Source: Colocasia esculenta (lineage: Eukaryota; Streptophyta; Magnoliopsida; Alismatales; Araceae). From it: a stretch of DNA of 64,000 nucleotides. The stretch covers positions 174,754,348-174,818,347 of the forward strand of contig CM024753.1 of the NCBI GenBank assembly GCA_014218235.1, in the 5' to 3' direction. Position numbers and translations under genes: made by a program. The notes beneath the pieces are model-generated. The model searched no databases. It saw nothing but the letters and a program-made list of their open reading frames with translations, and had not been told where the DNA came from. Below are positions 34,544-47,300 of the stretch, in pieces (position 1 is the first letter of the stretch; each line of letters opens with the position of its first letter).

Positions 34544-35507
34544 ACGACCAGAAAAAAAGGTTGCCTAGGTATTTGTGTTTTAATGCATGCAGGCTTCTTG
34601 TAGTAAAGCACGTAAAGTTTGGATCCGTCAACCTATTGAAAGGATAAAAGATTTAGAAGATCTTTTCTGAAGATGCAAAGACCAATCCAAGCATTTGTAG
34701 CTGCAAGCTAATCTCTGCATGCCGACGACCAGTCACTCTAACTGACATAAAGCTGTGAGATAATGGGCACCTGAATGGCTACTTCAACGGTCAAAATATG
34801 CTACAGAGAATATATAGAAGACTGAAGACTCCATGAAAAACAACTTCAAGGTGCAATAGTGCTTCAGTGTGAATCATCTACAACTTGCGAGCATCAGAAA
34901 GAAGAGCTCTAGTTTTCACTCCATCTTTTCTTCAGCTCTTAGCTCTCAGCCTTTCATTGTTTAGACATTTTGAGAGCTTGTTGTTTTGAGAGATTTTTTC
35001 TAGTTCAAATCTTTCTCTCTCAGACTTTGCCTCAGATCAAGCATTCTGTTGTAAGCTTGGTCTAGGGGTCTTTCGCCTTTCTGCACATTCTTTTTGTGTG
35101 TTCCTCTTCGGACTGTGAAGAGAAGACCTGTTGAAAATAGGTGGTTGTTTTTCCCTTCATTGAGAAAGGAAGACTGTGTATCAGGTGGCAGTTTGTACCT
35201 CTTCTGGGTTTGAAGAGAAGGCCAGTTGCGGCTGGATGTGTAAGGGTCCTTCAGGGAGACAGCACCCTTGGTTAGTGAAATCCAAGTTGTTGCCTGGGGA
35301 CTGAACGTAGGACTCCTTGGGATAGGAGGTCCGAACCAGGATAAAATCCTCTTGTGTTTGTGTGCTTGCTTGTTTGTCTTCATTATTATTAACACTAACT
35401 ATCGATCGTAGTGTTTTTGTGTTTAGCATTTTTATTGACAGGTTTTAATCTAAAAGAAATTTTAGAATCCCATTCACCCCCCCTCTGGGCTTGCTAGCTG
35501 GGCAACA
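34544..35507 (+). repeat. Copia2 5' LTR, right part
   Basis: Ends CTAGCTGGGCAACA exactly like the Copia1 LTR and precedes the same primer site. It begins ACGACCAG directly after the end of element C. There is no AACGATTT array in the part present. Confidence 0.85.
35045..35345 (+). other. Hairpin cluster in the Copia2 leader
   Basis: Inverted repeats in the same order as in Copia1 but with other bases: CTCTTC/GAAGAG at 35104-35122, TTCCCTT/AAAGGAA at 35151-35171, CTCTTC/GAAGAG at 35199-35217, CCAG/CTGG near 35222-35235, GTCC/AGAC near 35246-35260, and GGACTCCT/AGGAGGTCC at 35310-35332. It ends in the shared CCGAACCAGGATAAAATCCT-like segment. Confidence 0.72.
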
Positions 35508-35509
35508 CG

Positions 35510-35521
35510 TGGTATCAGAGC
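35510..35521 (+). other. Primer binding site of Copia2
   Basis: TGGTATCAGAGC, two bases after the LTR end. Confidence 0.9.
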
Positions 35522-35569
35522 TAAGTCTCTTCAAGAAAGAAGATTTCACGATCTAAAGAGCAAAGATAA

Positions 35570-35921
35570 ATGACAGCTCAAGGATATGCTGAGGGTCAGT
35601 CCATCAACAGACCTCCTCTATTCGATGGTGAAAACTGCAACTATTGGAAGACCAGAATGGAGTTCTTCCTTCAAGGTCTCGATTTTCAACTTTGGTCCAT
35701 CATAAAAGAAGGAGATCTAGTAGTTCTTAACAGTAGAGAAAATTGGACAGATGAAGACAAAATGAAGATATCTCTAAATAGCAAAGCTAAGAGTATACTG
35801 TGTTGTGCACTGAGCAATAAAGAATTCAATAGGATCTCAGCGTGCAAATCAACAATGGAAATGTGGGAGAAACTCAGGATCACATATGAGGGAACAGACA
35901 AAGTCAGAGAAAAAGAATAGA
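35570..35921 (+). pseudogene. gag: Copia2 gag, 5' part
   Basis: Start MTAQGYAEGQSINRPPLFDG at 35570; the frame is intact through the gag core (NYWKTRMEFFLQ, WTDEDKMKISL, MEMWEKLRITYEGTDKVREK) until G2 is inserted after base 35921. The protein aligns throughout with Copia1 gag, which also shows where Copia1 lost a base. Confidence 0.93.
35917..35921 (+). repeat. TSD of G2 (left)
   Basis: ATAGA before TGTAGCACC; repeated at 48105-48109. Confidence 0.96.
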
Positions 35922-38900
35922 TGTAGCACCCCGGAAATTTTAATTAATAAAAATGGAAATAAATAATTTTCATAATAACAAGTATTTAAAACATACGTAT
36001 CATTATCGTATGTGCTAAAACACATCGGAAAATTCCGTAAAAATTATAAATCAACCCCAAACATTATTACTAAACGTTTCACAAAGAAATTTGTGCCAAG
36101 AAAAATTGGATTAGCTAAGTTTAAAGTGTTTCGCGACATATTATCGTAATTCATGAATAAGTCGAAATATCATTATCACACATACTTGGACGAGTCAGGA
36201 AATTAAATAAAAATCATAAATGGATTTCAAATAATATCCTCTAATGACCCATCAAGAAAATTGGGTCAATAAAAATCATGTGAGCTAGGTTTAAGAATTA
36301 TTGTGACCGATTATCCAAATAAAGAAACGAGTCGGAAAACCGTTAACACGGAAATACGACGCAATAAAAAATTAAATAAAAATGTTATAAATGCTTCTAA
36401 CAATATATATTAATGACCCAATATCATAATTGGGCCAATGGACATCATTTGGCCCAATAATCGAATAAAACAAGAAAATACATAGAAATTCGTAACCATA
36501 AATAAGCTGAAATTAAAAAGAGGCAATTAGAGTTGAATTGGGATACAAACATACATTCATGGCAACCCAAATTCGTGCCTACCCACCCATGGAAGTTGCT
36601 TGATGGCCAAGACTCTCTAATGGAGGAAGAAATCATCAAAAATAGGAAACCAACATGCCAATCCCGAAACCCTTCTTCCTAGTTACAATAGGACTCCTAA
36701 ACACCATGGTTACTTAACTCTTCACCAAAAACCCTAGGTACGAGTTTCAGAACTTGCTGGGGTCGTGTGGAGGAGCTCTTGGTGGCTGGAGAGTAGGAGA
36801 TCAAGCATACCAAGCTCATCTTCTTTCCCCGTTCATCTGCCACGACCTACACAAACCACCCTCTTAAAGCCGATCAAAGGTAGGCCAAACCTAAATCCCA
36901 TCATGCAAGGCTTATACCCCTGGAAAGAGGGTCGAGTCTACTTCCTAACCCAAGTGGAATGCCCAAATTCCATGCAGTATACACGGAGTATTAGGCGTTC
37001 TACAAACAGTGGTCTGAACACGGGTTTTCTGAAGAACGAGACTTCATCAACCCAGGAGGTGGGTTTTCTCGGGCCAAATCTTAACATCTCCTATAGAAAA
37101 TGTGTAGAGCATCAAGTTAGCTTTCATTGCCCTCTGGTTTTATCAAATTTCATTGAGTAGATTTTGAATTATAAGCGTTTTCTCAAAGTAGTGCACTGTC
37201 AGGGCTTTTCCTGTTCTTCATATGTTTCATGTGGTTCAAGACCGAATTAGAGTAAATCATAACATGAAAGTTATTCTACTAGTTATCCTCTTCAAGTTTT
37301 GTGTTGAACATTTTGTCTAAATGTCATCCGTTAGAGAGTTATAAGCATGGTAATAGGATTGCTGCATAAAACTACGACTTCAGGTTACACTTGGTCTGAC
37401 TTTGTGTTCAACGTGATCAAAGCCTATCGAAACCATCCTTATTTTCCAATTCCGATTTACTGGAAGTACCCTGTATGTCTAGGTTGTTTTAAAACTGGTT
37501 TCGTTATTTTTCATGCACTGTACATTTTGTTCTCTATTTTAGAACAACCCTGTGTCAAAAGAAGAAAGACTGGTCCGCAATCCAAAGCACTGTCCTTGCT
37601 CTGTCAGAGTCAGGCACGGACCCTGTGAACGCGACGGCCCGATAGGTCGCGTTCAGAGGTTTGATTGCGACATACCGCTTGTCACTTTCTCAAGGCGACA
37701 TGCGCTCCGTCGCTATCAGGCTACTGATCTGACATCCCCGTCGCGATGCTCACCCCCTGTGTCGCCTTCTGGTCCCGACCCGTCGCGCTTCCTTGTAAGA
37801 CCCTGTCGCGATCTGACCCCGGGCCTGACAGCACCCTGTCGCCTTCCTTACATGATCCTGTCGCGATCTGACTCTGGCCTGACCACCATGTCGCCTTCCT
37901 TATATGCCCATGTCGCGATCTCAGGATTTTTACCGAAACCATGTGTTTTCTTGCAAATTTTACCGTATATACCCAAGGTCTGTTTAAATGTGATATTACT
38001 GTGTAAGTTGCATGTCTTGGGTCTGATCATTACATGATTGTTATTTAATGGCTTAAAATTGATTAACCCATTTAAAAGCTTTAATTACATGAATGATATT
38101 CTAAGTGCTCCTTAAATGTTATGATCCATTCGTGCTACTTGTGATTAATCTTCCTACTGATTCTACCATGTTTAAATGATAAGGGTTATCATAAAATCTG
38201 CCATCCATGATTAGTTAAAGTGCATAGTTTTTTCCATGTTATATTGTCAAGTGCTTCCTGCGAGTTTGAGACGATGGTTTGTGAATTGAGACACGCGTAC
38301 CGCACTACACACTAGCACTATTAGGCAGCCTTTCTTGGGAAATTGGAAACTCTCTACCGGTCATTCCGAATCGGTAGACTAGCGACCTTTTCACCAAGGC
38401 CTCCGTAAATCTCCTCTGACCATGGATTCCCACATGGCCGACGAGTTGGTTGTACCATTGAAGTTCCCTGGAGATAGTGTGCACTTCCTTTCTCTCCTTG
38501 TTCTCGTGAGTGTGATCGACAATCTAGACTAAAGTCATTAATGTAAAGATTTAACCAAAGTACAAGTCGTACCGTTATGCTGCCGAATTTATCTCTTGAC
38601 CATTGTTATCATGAAATCATGTTCAATTACTTATTACTTGTTCCCATCTTCATCATGAACATTACATTACACATGCTTACTTATTGAAACTCTCATTGGC
38701 CATTATTAATGACTGTGGGTATCTACATTTAAAAATTTACATGAGATGCTGACAGGGCACGGTGTGTGTCCAAGGGCTCCAATCTAGCCCCAATGACGGC
38801 GAGTCATAGATATACTGTTAACTATGGGGTATAATGATTACTGGCGTTGCATCTGCGCTGGGAGTCCTACTTGCTTGTTGAATGATAGATACAATACCAC

Positions 38901-39708
38901 ATACACGTGTCCTAGTGTACATTCTTGATGGATCTTTTCTCGGTGTACATTAGTGTTTACGTGCCTAATTAGTGTTACTTGATCGTGCTCGTACAATCTT
39001 GCTTGCTTGCTTGCTTGCGTGATATGGCCATCCTGCATTTATTGCAATTAGTGATATCTTGCGTTCTTGAAAGCTATTGACATCAAGTGAAATCTTGCGT
39101 GTCCGTACAAAGAATCTATGCTAGTTCTATCTTGTTATCTTGTTCCCAAATCTTGTTCTATCTTGTTCACTCCATCTAGCTTGTTCTCATGTATCTTGTT
39201 TTAATGAGTTTTATTCGTACATGCATATCATGACATTCATCGTGCTTACCTAGTTCTAAAATGTTAATCACTTATATCATTGCCCGCACATTGATATAAA
39301 TCCTACTGGGCTAGTTTGCTCATCCCCTACTTTTACCCAATCTAGGTGACTATGACGTTTAAGAGGAAGAGCAAGTCGAGGATGGGAATGCGTCCGAGTG
39401 AAGAGCGTTCCAACTATGAGTCCATGTTATAGTAGCTTGCTTCGAGTGTTAGTACAATGTAGTAGGAAGTGAGGATTTAATGTACTTTCCCTTTTATTGA
39501 GTCTTAGTCCTGTACTAGTTTCCATTTGAATACAAGAGTTGAGATTTGAATACAATTTATATTGAGTTCAACATGTGGGCCCTATTATGATGTTGTGTTG
39601 ATACACAAAGTGCGTGCTAGCTAGAGGCTTATTTGCCGACTGTCCACGTCTCGAAATATCGACTCGAATTAATTATTAATATCTGCTGCGAAATTCTCGG
39701 ACGTGACA
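35922..39708 (+). repeat. G2 5' LTR
   Basis: Starts TGTAGCACCCCGGAAATTTT, ends CTCGGACGTGACA. GTCGCG-rich block at 37628-37922, CCATGGATTCCC segment at 38420-38456, (CTTG)n run near 39000-39016 that is shorter in the 3' LTR. No gene inside. Confidence 0.96.
37628..37922 (+). repeat. GTCGCG-rich array in G2 5' LTR
   Basis: CGTCGCGATGC, CCTGTCGCGATCTGAC and CGTGTCGCCTTCCTTAC-like units about 35 bases apart; the repeated clause CCTTCCTTA.ATG..C.TGTCGCG gives it a weak tandem structure. The 3' LTR copy is at 46031-46326. Confidence 0.85.
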
Positions 39709-39714
39709 GTTTAG

Positions 39715-39727
39715 TGGTATCAGAGCC
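39715..39727 (+). other. Primer binding site of G2
   Basis: TGGTATCAGAGCC, complementary to initiator tRNA-Met, six bases after the LTR. Confidence 0.9.
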
Positions 39728-39948
39728 TAGGAATACCAAATAGGATATAGGTCTCAGGAACAGGAGATACCTATGGAACCTAGGTCATGGAAATTAATAT
39801 AGTACCTGGTGAGAATGGGTAGAGACTGGGAATATGTTAGAAAGAATTAAACACTCCTACCCATTGACTCTTATAACGTATCTAGAGACATTAATTGGTT
39901 TCCATCCTTTTCTCAGGAACCTCATAACTCGTGCAGTACTCAACCGCA

Positions 39949-40900
39949 ATGGCTCGTAATCAGTGGCAAGTTATGCAAGAAACCGTGGCTGGATTGACCC
40001 AGGCACTACAAAATGTAGTTCAGGCTGGAAATCAAGCTGGAGCTGCAAGGAACGGAGCCGGTGACCTGCACCGCAATTTTAGGAGTTTAAACCCTCCTCG
40101 TTTCTCTGGATCCCCTGACCCAGACGAGGCAGAAAACTGGAAGGAAGAAATAAAAGATCTTCCAAGTAATGCAATGCACTAATAGGGAGAAGGTGGTACT
40201 GGCCACTTTTCAGTTTACCAAGGATGCCCGAGCGTGGTGGAAGGCCACATCGGCCCACCTGCCTAATATAGCTGAACTAGAGTGGCCAGATTCCTGGAGA
40301 TATTCCGGGGAAAATATTCTCTGAGAGAGTGAAGGAGAGAAAGCGACAGAATTTGCCGCACTGAAGCAGAAGGGAATGTCCGTGGCTGAGTATGAGGCTC
40401 AGTTCGCACGTCTTGCTGTTTATGCCCCACATCTAGTGGGAACTGATAGACTGAAGGCTAACCGTTTCATGGATGGGCTCAGGCCATGTTCATTGAAAGA
40501 CTCGGACCCAATAATATTCAAACTTACACTGAAATGGTCCAAAGAGCTCAGCTGGTAGAAGACACCATGGCCAGGTGGATGGCATGAGGGGCAAGGACAA
40601 CTCCAAGCCTGTCTTCGTCAGGAAGGGAGCACCTAATATTGCTCTAACCTTTCGTAACAACAACGTCAACAACAACAACAAGAGGCCGAATATCGAAGGG
40701 ATATTGCTGGAGATAAGAGAGCTAAGGTGGAAGGTAGGCAGTTGGCGGAAAACTGCAAATTCTGTGATAAACCGGGGCACCAAGCTGAAGAATGCTGGAA
40801 GAAGCTCGGGGCATGCTTGAGATGTGGTGGTCGTGACCACCGTATTCCTGACTGTCCAATGATGAAGGACCAACCAGGCAGAGCTCAGAATATACCACGG
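39949..40900 (+). pseudogene. gag: G2 gag
   Basis: Start MARNQWQVMQETVAGLTQAL at 39949 (first ATG of the frame and aligned with G1 gag). Gag core: RSLNPPRFSGSPDPDEAENW, frame break near 40150, VVLATFQFTKDARAWW, further breaks, then MSVAEYEAQFARLAVYAPHL (40376) and LKANRFMDGLRP. Two zinc knuckles after another shift: CKFCDKPGHQAEECW and CLRCGGRDHRIPDC (40757-40860). This arrangement is the usual gag of Tekay-type elements. Confidence 0.92.
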
Positions 40901-41340
40901 CGCCAGGGACGCCTTAATGCTGTCATAGAAGCTGACCTACCGAGGAAGGGGGTGGTGGAAGGTACCATTTCCATACACTCTCAACCCGCATTTGTGCTTA
41001 TTGATACTGGAGCTGCTTATTCATTTATTTCCACCACATTTGCTGCAACTCTGTCAACCTGTACCCTTGAAATCCAAGATCACTGTAGCCTCCCCACTAG
41101 GCTCAGAGTCTGAACTCACCACTACTTGCCGAAATGTGAAACTATAATTGGAGGACACAATCTCCCTGCGACCTTATCTGTTTAGACATGAAGGTTATGA
41201 TGCCATTCTGGGTGTCGATTGGCTAATTGAATATGATGCCGATGTAAACTGTCGCCATAGGAGGGTCACTTTTAAAAGACCAAACCTTCCAACTTTATCA
41301 CTACTTGGCACCCACTATCACACACCTATCTAATATCCTC
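40901..41340 (+). pseudogene. pol: G2 protease
   Basis: Retropepsin-type aspartic protease: FVLIDTGAAYSFIS (about 40990-41030) has the DTGA active site, and AILGVDWLIEYDADVNCRH (about 41190-41255) is the typical C-terminal part. One frame break lies between them (about 41110-41150). Confidence 0.92.
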
Positions 41341-41459
41341 CTTGAAGGCTTCTAAGCTGATCAACCAGGTTGTGATGCTTTCCTAGTTTCCGTCTTGGCA
41401 ACTGAAAAGATGAATCGACCCTAGAAGACATTCCATAGCCAGGGACTATCCTGATGTAT

Positions 41460-42780
41460 TTCCAGAGGAATTACCTGGTATACCACCTGAGCGGGAGGTA
41501 AACTTCACCATCGAGTTACTCCCTGGGGCAGCTCCTGTTTCAAAAGCTCCGTACCGCATGTCCCCTGTTGAATTGCAGGAGTTAAAGAGACAGATCCAAG
41601 AATTACTAGATCAAGGTTTTATCAGGCCTAGCACATCCCCATGGGGAGCGCCAGTGCTATTTGTCAGAAAGAAGGACGGGACAATGAGGCTATGCATTGA
41701 TTACCGTCAGTTAAACCAGTTGACAATAAGAATAAGTATCCACTGCCCCGCATCGACGAGCTGTTTGACCAGATCTCCGGTGCACGTATTTCTCCAAGAT
41801 AGATCTAAGATCAGGCTACCATCAACTAAGAATAAAGGAGGAGGATATTCATAAGTCTGCATTCCGAAGTAGATATGGTCACTATGAGTTGTAGTTATGC
41901 CGTTTGGTTTAACAAATGCTCCAGCGGCTTTCATGCAACTTATGAATATATTTATAGGCCATACTTGGACCAGTTTATAGTGGTGTTCATTGATGACATC
42001 CTTATTTACTCCAAATCCAAAGAAGAACACGAAGAACACTTGAAGATGGCTCTACAAGTGCTTAAGACAATCAACTCTATGCCAAACTTAGTAAGTGTGA
42101 GTTCTGGATGGAAGAGGTGTCTTTCCTTGGCCACATCATATCCAAGGAGGAATCTCTGTAGACCGTCTAAGGTGGAGGCAGTAAAGAACTGGGAAAGGCC
42201 GACAACTGTGTCGGAGATTAGAGCTTTCTGGGTTTAGCCGGTTATTATCGTCGCTTCATTAATTTCTCAAAGATAGCTGTACCATTGACCTGGCTTACCA
42301 GGAAGGAGAATCCATTTGCATGGACTGATGAATGTGAAGAAAGTTTCAAGGCATTGAAAGAGCACCTTACCTCAGCACCCGTACTAACACTGCCAGTTGC
42401 TGGGGGTAGTTTTGAAGTATACACCGATGCATCCGGATCGGCCTTGGCTGTGTGCTGATGCAGAATGGGCAAGTTATATGCTACGCGTCCAGACAATTGA
42501 AGAAGCACGAGGACAATTACCCTGTACATGATCTGGAGCTAGCGGCTGTAGTCTTCGCCTTGAAGATATGGTGTCATTATCTATATGGTGAGAAATTCAT
42601 TGTGTTTTCTGACCATAAAAGCTTGAAGTATCTGTTTTCTTAGCAGGACTTGAATATGAGACAGCGGAGGTGGTTGGAGTATCTCAAAGACTTCGATTTC
42701 ACGATCCAATATCATCCCGGAAAAGCAAATTCTGTGGCAGATGCTCTAAGTAGAAAGCCAATGATCACACTGTCAAGTTT
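41460..42780 (+). pseudogene. pol: G2 reverse transcriptase and RNase H
   Basis: Gypsy reverse transcriptase. APYRMSPVELQELKRQ (about 41550), LLDQGFIRPSTSPWGAPVLFV, KKDGTMRLCIDYRQLN, then frame breaks, MPFGLTNAPAAFMQ (about 41895-41935) and the catalytic box VFIDDILIYS (about 41983). RNase H: YTDASGSALAV near 42420, SRQLKKHEDNYPVHDLELAAV (42485), FSDHKSLKYLFS followed by a TAG stop where TGG or CAG would be expected, then YHPGKANSVADALSR (about 42710-42755). At least five frame breaks. Confidence 0.93.
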
Positions 42781-44100
42781 AATGGTGGACGAATGGAAGT
42801 TATTAGAAGACTTCGCCAAGTTAAATATTGATGCTGACATCAAAGAGAAGGGATGCTTTGTTGCTAGTGTTAGAGCACAACCTACACTACTTGAGGACAT
42901 CACAACACTCCAAGACAATGACCCTGTACTTGTGGAGATTAAGGCTAATCTAGACCAGAGGCCGATTTCTCATTAACTGAAGATGGAAGGTTATTGTTCC
43001 GGGATTGAGTCTGTGTACCGACCATGCGAGACAAAGAAAATGATTATGGATGAGGCTCAAGACCAGGTATACCATCCATCCTGGAACTACCAAGATGTAT
43101 CAAGATTTGAAAAGAAGCTTTTGGTGGCCTAATATGAAGAGAGAAGTGGCGGAATATGTCGCCCGATGCTTAACATGTCAAAAGGTCAAGGCAGAGCACT
43201 TGCGACCCGCAGGTAAACTCAAACCCCTAGAAATCCCGACATGGGAATGGAAGGTATAGGGATGGACTTTATTTTCGGTCTACCCAAATCTAGAGGTGGA
43301 TTCGATGGTATCTGGTTATTGTCGACCGCTTACTAAGTCGGCTCACTTCTTGCCAGTGAAGAATAAGTGGTCAGTAGATGTTCTGGCCGCATTGTACGTA
43401 AAGGAATAGTCAGATTACATGGAGTACTGGTGTCTATCGTGTATGATAGAGACCCCAGGTTCCACATCCCACTTTTGGAAAGGACTGCACTACTCCTTGG
43501 GATCTAAACTAAACTTTAGTACGGCTTTCCATCCACAGACAGATGGTCAGACGGAGAGAACCAACCAGGTGATCGAAGACATGCTTAGAGCATGTGTCCT
43601 AGATTTTGGAGGAAGCTGGCACGAACACTTATCCCTCGTGGAGTTCGCCTACAATAATAGCTATCAAGCTAGCATTCAAATGGCACCATTTGAAGCACTC
43701 TACGGCATGAGTTATCGATCTCCAATATGCTGGTACGAAGTTGGCAAAAAACAAATGCTAGGACTGAGATGATAAAGAAACTACAGAGAAGGTAAAGCTT
43801 ATTAAAGAAAGAATGGCAGTGGCGCAGCAAAGACAAAAGGCATATGCAGATAATAAAAGAAGAGACCTGGAGTTTCAGGTTGGTGAACATGTATTCTTGA
43901 AAGTGTCTCCAGGCCGTGGGATCAGGCGATTTGGCATTAAAGGCAAGTTGTCACCAAGGTTTGTCGGGCCTTTCGAAATCCTCGAAAGAGTCGGCGAGGT
44001 GGCATATCGTCTCGCTTTACCACCACAAATGGATGGAATACACAATGTGTTCCACATATCCATGTTGAAAAGTATGTACGAGATCCATGGCATGTCATAG
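42781..44100 (+). pseudogene. pol: G2 integrase
   Basis: Zinc-binding segment with HPGTTKMYQDLKRSFWWPNMK (about 43067) and CLTCQKVKAEH (about 43168). The core begins WKV.GMDFIFGLPKSRGG (43250-43300), contains a damaged middle part, and resumes FSTAFHPQTDGQTERTNQV (about 43522-43575), which holds the catalytic Glu, then LVEFAYNNSYQASIQMAPFEALYG. The GPY/F module SPRFVGPFEILERVGEVAYRL (43948-44010) and HNVFHISMLK follow. Several frameshifts; the second Asp region (about 43420-43470) is poorly preserved. Confidence 0.92.
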
Positions 44101-44350
44101 AATATGAGCTTCTGGAATTCAACAAAGACGGAACATATCAAGAGAAGCCGATTAGATCGTGGACCGGAACTGCGCCAACTAAGGAACAAGACTATTCCAC
44201 TAGTAAGGGTAGATGGAATCAACGCAAGGATGAAGACGACACGTGGGAAACCGAGGAAGCAATGCGCAAAAGATACCCGAAGTTATTCACAAGTAACACC
44301 TCACTTGTACAAAATCTTTCTATATATGAATTTGGGGACCAAATCTCTTA
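44101..44350 (+). pseudogene. G2 chromodomain-like tail
   Basis: After HISMLK the sequence, read over two frame changes, gives LRQLRNKTIPLVRV (about 44170-44215), then WNQRKDEDDTWETEEAMRKR (about 44216-44276) and YPKLF. This is the usual C-terminal chromodomain signature of Tekay/Del chromoviruses, which is thought to guide integration to heterochromatin. Because of the frame changes the domain is not expressed as given. Confidence 0.78.
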
Positions 44351-44362
44351 AGTGGGGGAGGG
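44350..44362 (+). other. Polypurine tract of G2
   Basis: AAGTGGGGGAGGG directly before the 3' LTR. Confidence 0.9.
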
Positions 44363-47300
44363 TGTAGCACCCCGAAATTTTAATTACATAAAAATGGAAA
44401 TAAATAATTTCCATAATAACAAGTATTTAAAACATACGTATCATTATCGTATGTGCTAAAACACATCGGAAAATTCCGTAAAAATTAAATCAACCCCAAA
44501 TTATTACTAAACTTTCACAAAGAATTTGTGCCAAGAAAATTGGATTAGCTAAGTTTAAAGTGTTTCGCGACTTATTATTGTTATTCAGAATAAGTCGATA
44601 CATTATCACACATACTTGGACGAGTCAGAAATTAAATAAATCATAAATGGATTTCAATAATATCCTCTAATGACCATCAAGAAATTGGGTCAATAAAAAT
44701 CATGTGAGCTAGGTTTAAGAATTATGTGACCGATTATCCAAAAAGAAACGAGTCGGAAACCCGTTAACACGGAAATACGACGCAATAAAAAATTAAAAAA
44801 ATGTTATAAATGCTTCTAACAATATATATTAATGACCCAATATCATAATTGGGCCAATGGACATCATTTGGCACAATAATCGAATAAAACAAGAAAATAC
44901 ATAGAAATTCGTAACCATAAATAAGCTGAAATTAAAAAGAGGCAATTATAGTTGAATTGGGATACAAACATGCATTCATGGCAACCCAAATTCGTGCCTA
45001 CCCACCCATGGAAGTTGCTTGATGGCCAAGACTCTCTAATGGAGGAAGAAATCATCAAAAATAGGAAACCAACATGCCAATCCCGAAACCCTTCTTTCCT
45101 AGTTACAATAGGACTCCTAAACATCATGGTTACGTAAATACTCTTCACCAAACCCTAGGTACGAGTTTCAGAACTTGCTGGGGTCGTGTGGAGGAGCTCT
45201 TGGTGGCTGGAGAGTAGGAGATCAAGCATACCAAGCTCATCTTCTTTCCCCGTTCATCTGCCACGACCTGCACAAACCACCCTCTTGAAGCCGATCAAAG
45301 GTAGGCCAAACCTAAATCCCATCGTGCAAAGCTTATACCCGTGGAAAGAGGGTCGAGTCTACTTCCTAACCCAAGTGGAATGCCCAAATTCCATGCAGTA
45401 TACACGGAGTATTAGGCGTTCTACAAACAGTGGTCTGAACATGGGTTTTCTAAAGAACGAGACTTCATCAACCCAAGAGTTGGGTTTTCTCCGGCCAAAT
45501 CTTAACATCTCCTATACCAAATGTGTAGAGCATCAAGTTAGCTTTCATTGCCCTCTGGTTTCATCGAATTTCATTGAGTAGAGTTTGAATTATAAGCGTT
45601 TTCTCAAAGTCGTGCATTGTCAGGGCTTTTCCTGTTCTTCATATGTTTCATGTGATTCAAGACCGAATTAGAGTAAACTCATAACATGAAAGTTATTCTA
45701 CTAGTTATCCTCTTCAAGTTTTGTCTAAATGTCATCCGTTAGAGAGTTATAAGCGTGGTAATAGGGTTGCTGCATAAAACTATGACTCAGGTTACACTTG
45801 GTCTGACTTTGTGTTCAACGTGATCAAAGCCTATCGAAACCATCTTATTTTCCAATTCCATTTACTGGAAGTACCCTTGTATGTCTAGGTTGTTTTAAAA
45901 CTAGTTTGTTATTTTTCATGCACTGTACATTTTGTTCTCTATTTTAGAACAACCCTATGTCAAAAGAAGGAAGACTGGTCCGCAATCCAAAGCACTGTCC
46001 TTGCTCTGTCAGAGTTAGGCACGGACCCTGTGAACGCGACGGCCCGATAGATCGCGTTCAGAGGTTTGATTGCGACATGCCCCTTGTCGCTTTCTCAAGG
46101 CGACATGCGCTCCGTCGCTATCAGGCTACCTGATCTGACATCCCCGTCGCGATGCTCACACCCCTGTGTCGCCTTCTGGTCCCGACCCGTCGCCTTCCTT
46201 GTAAGACCCTGTCGTGATCTGACCCCGGGCCTGACAGCACCGTGTCGCCTTCCTTACATGATCCTGTCGCGGCCTGACTCCGGGCCTGACACCCATGTCG
46301 CCTTCCTTATATGCCCATGTCGCGATCTCAGGATTTTTACCGAAACCATGTGTTTCCTTGCAAATTTTACCGTATATACCCAAGGTCTGTTTAAGCGTGA
46401 TAATTACTGTGTAAGTTGCATGTCTTGGGTCTGATCAGTACATGATGTTATTTAATGGCTTAAATTGATTAACCCATTTAAAAGCTTTAATACATGATGT
46501 TATTCTAAGTGCTCCTTAAATGTTATGATCCATTCGTGCTACTTATGATTAATCTTCCTACTGATTCTACCATTTTTAAATGATAAGGGTTATCATAAAA
46601 TCTTGCAATCCATGATTAGTTAAAGTGCATAGTCTTATTCCATGTTATATTGTCAAGTGCTTCCTGCGAGTTTGAGACCGATGGTTTGTGAATTGAGACA
46701 CGCGTACCGCACTACACACTAGCACTATTAGGCAGCCTTTTCTTGGGAAATTGGAAACTCTCTACCAGTCATTCCAAATCGGTAGACTAGCGACCTTTTC
46801 ACCAAGGCCTCCGTAAATCTCCTCTGACCATGGATTCCCACATGGCCGACGAGTTGGTTGTACCATTGAAGTTCCCTGGAGATAGTGTGCACTTCCTTTC
46901 TCTCCTTGTTCTCGTGAGTGTGATCGACAATCTAGACTAAAGTCATTAATGTAAAGATTTAACCAAAGTACAAGTCGTACCGTTATGCTGCCGAATTTAT
47001 CTCTTGACCATTGTTATCATGAAATCATGTTCAATTACTTATTACTTGTTCCCATCTTCATCATGAACATTACATACACATGCTTACTTATTGAAACTCT
47101 CATTGGCCATTATTAATGACTGTGGGTATCTACATTAAAAATTTACATGAGATGCTGACAGGGCACGGCGTGTGTCCAAGGGCTCCAATCTAGCCCCAAT
47201 GACGGCGAGTCATAGATATACTGTTAACCATGGGGTATAATGATTACTGGCGTTGCATCTGCGCTGGGAGTCCTGCTTGCTTGTTGAATGATAGATACAA

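Noticed and set aside
36765..37160. 131-codon frame repeated at 45186-45581
   Set aside because: It occurs twice only because it lies in both G2 LTRs; there is no recognisable domain and no counterpart in the G1 LTR.
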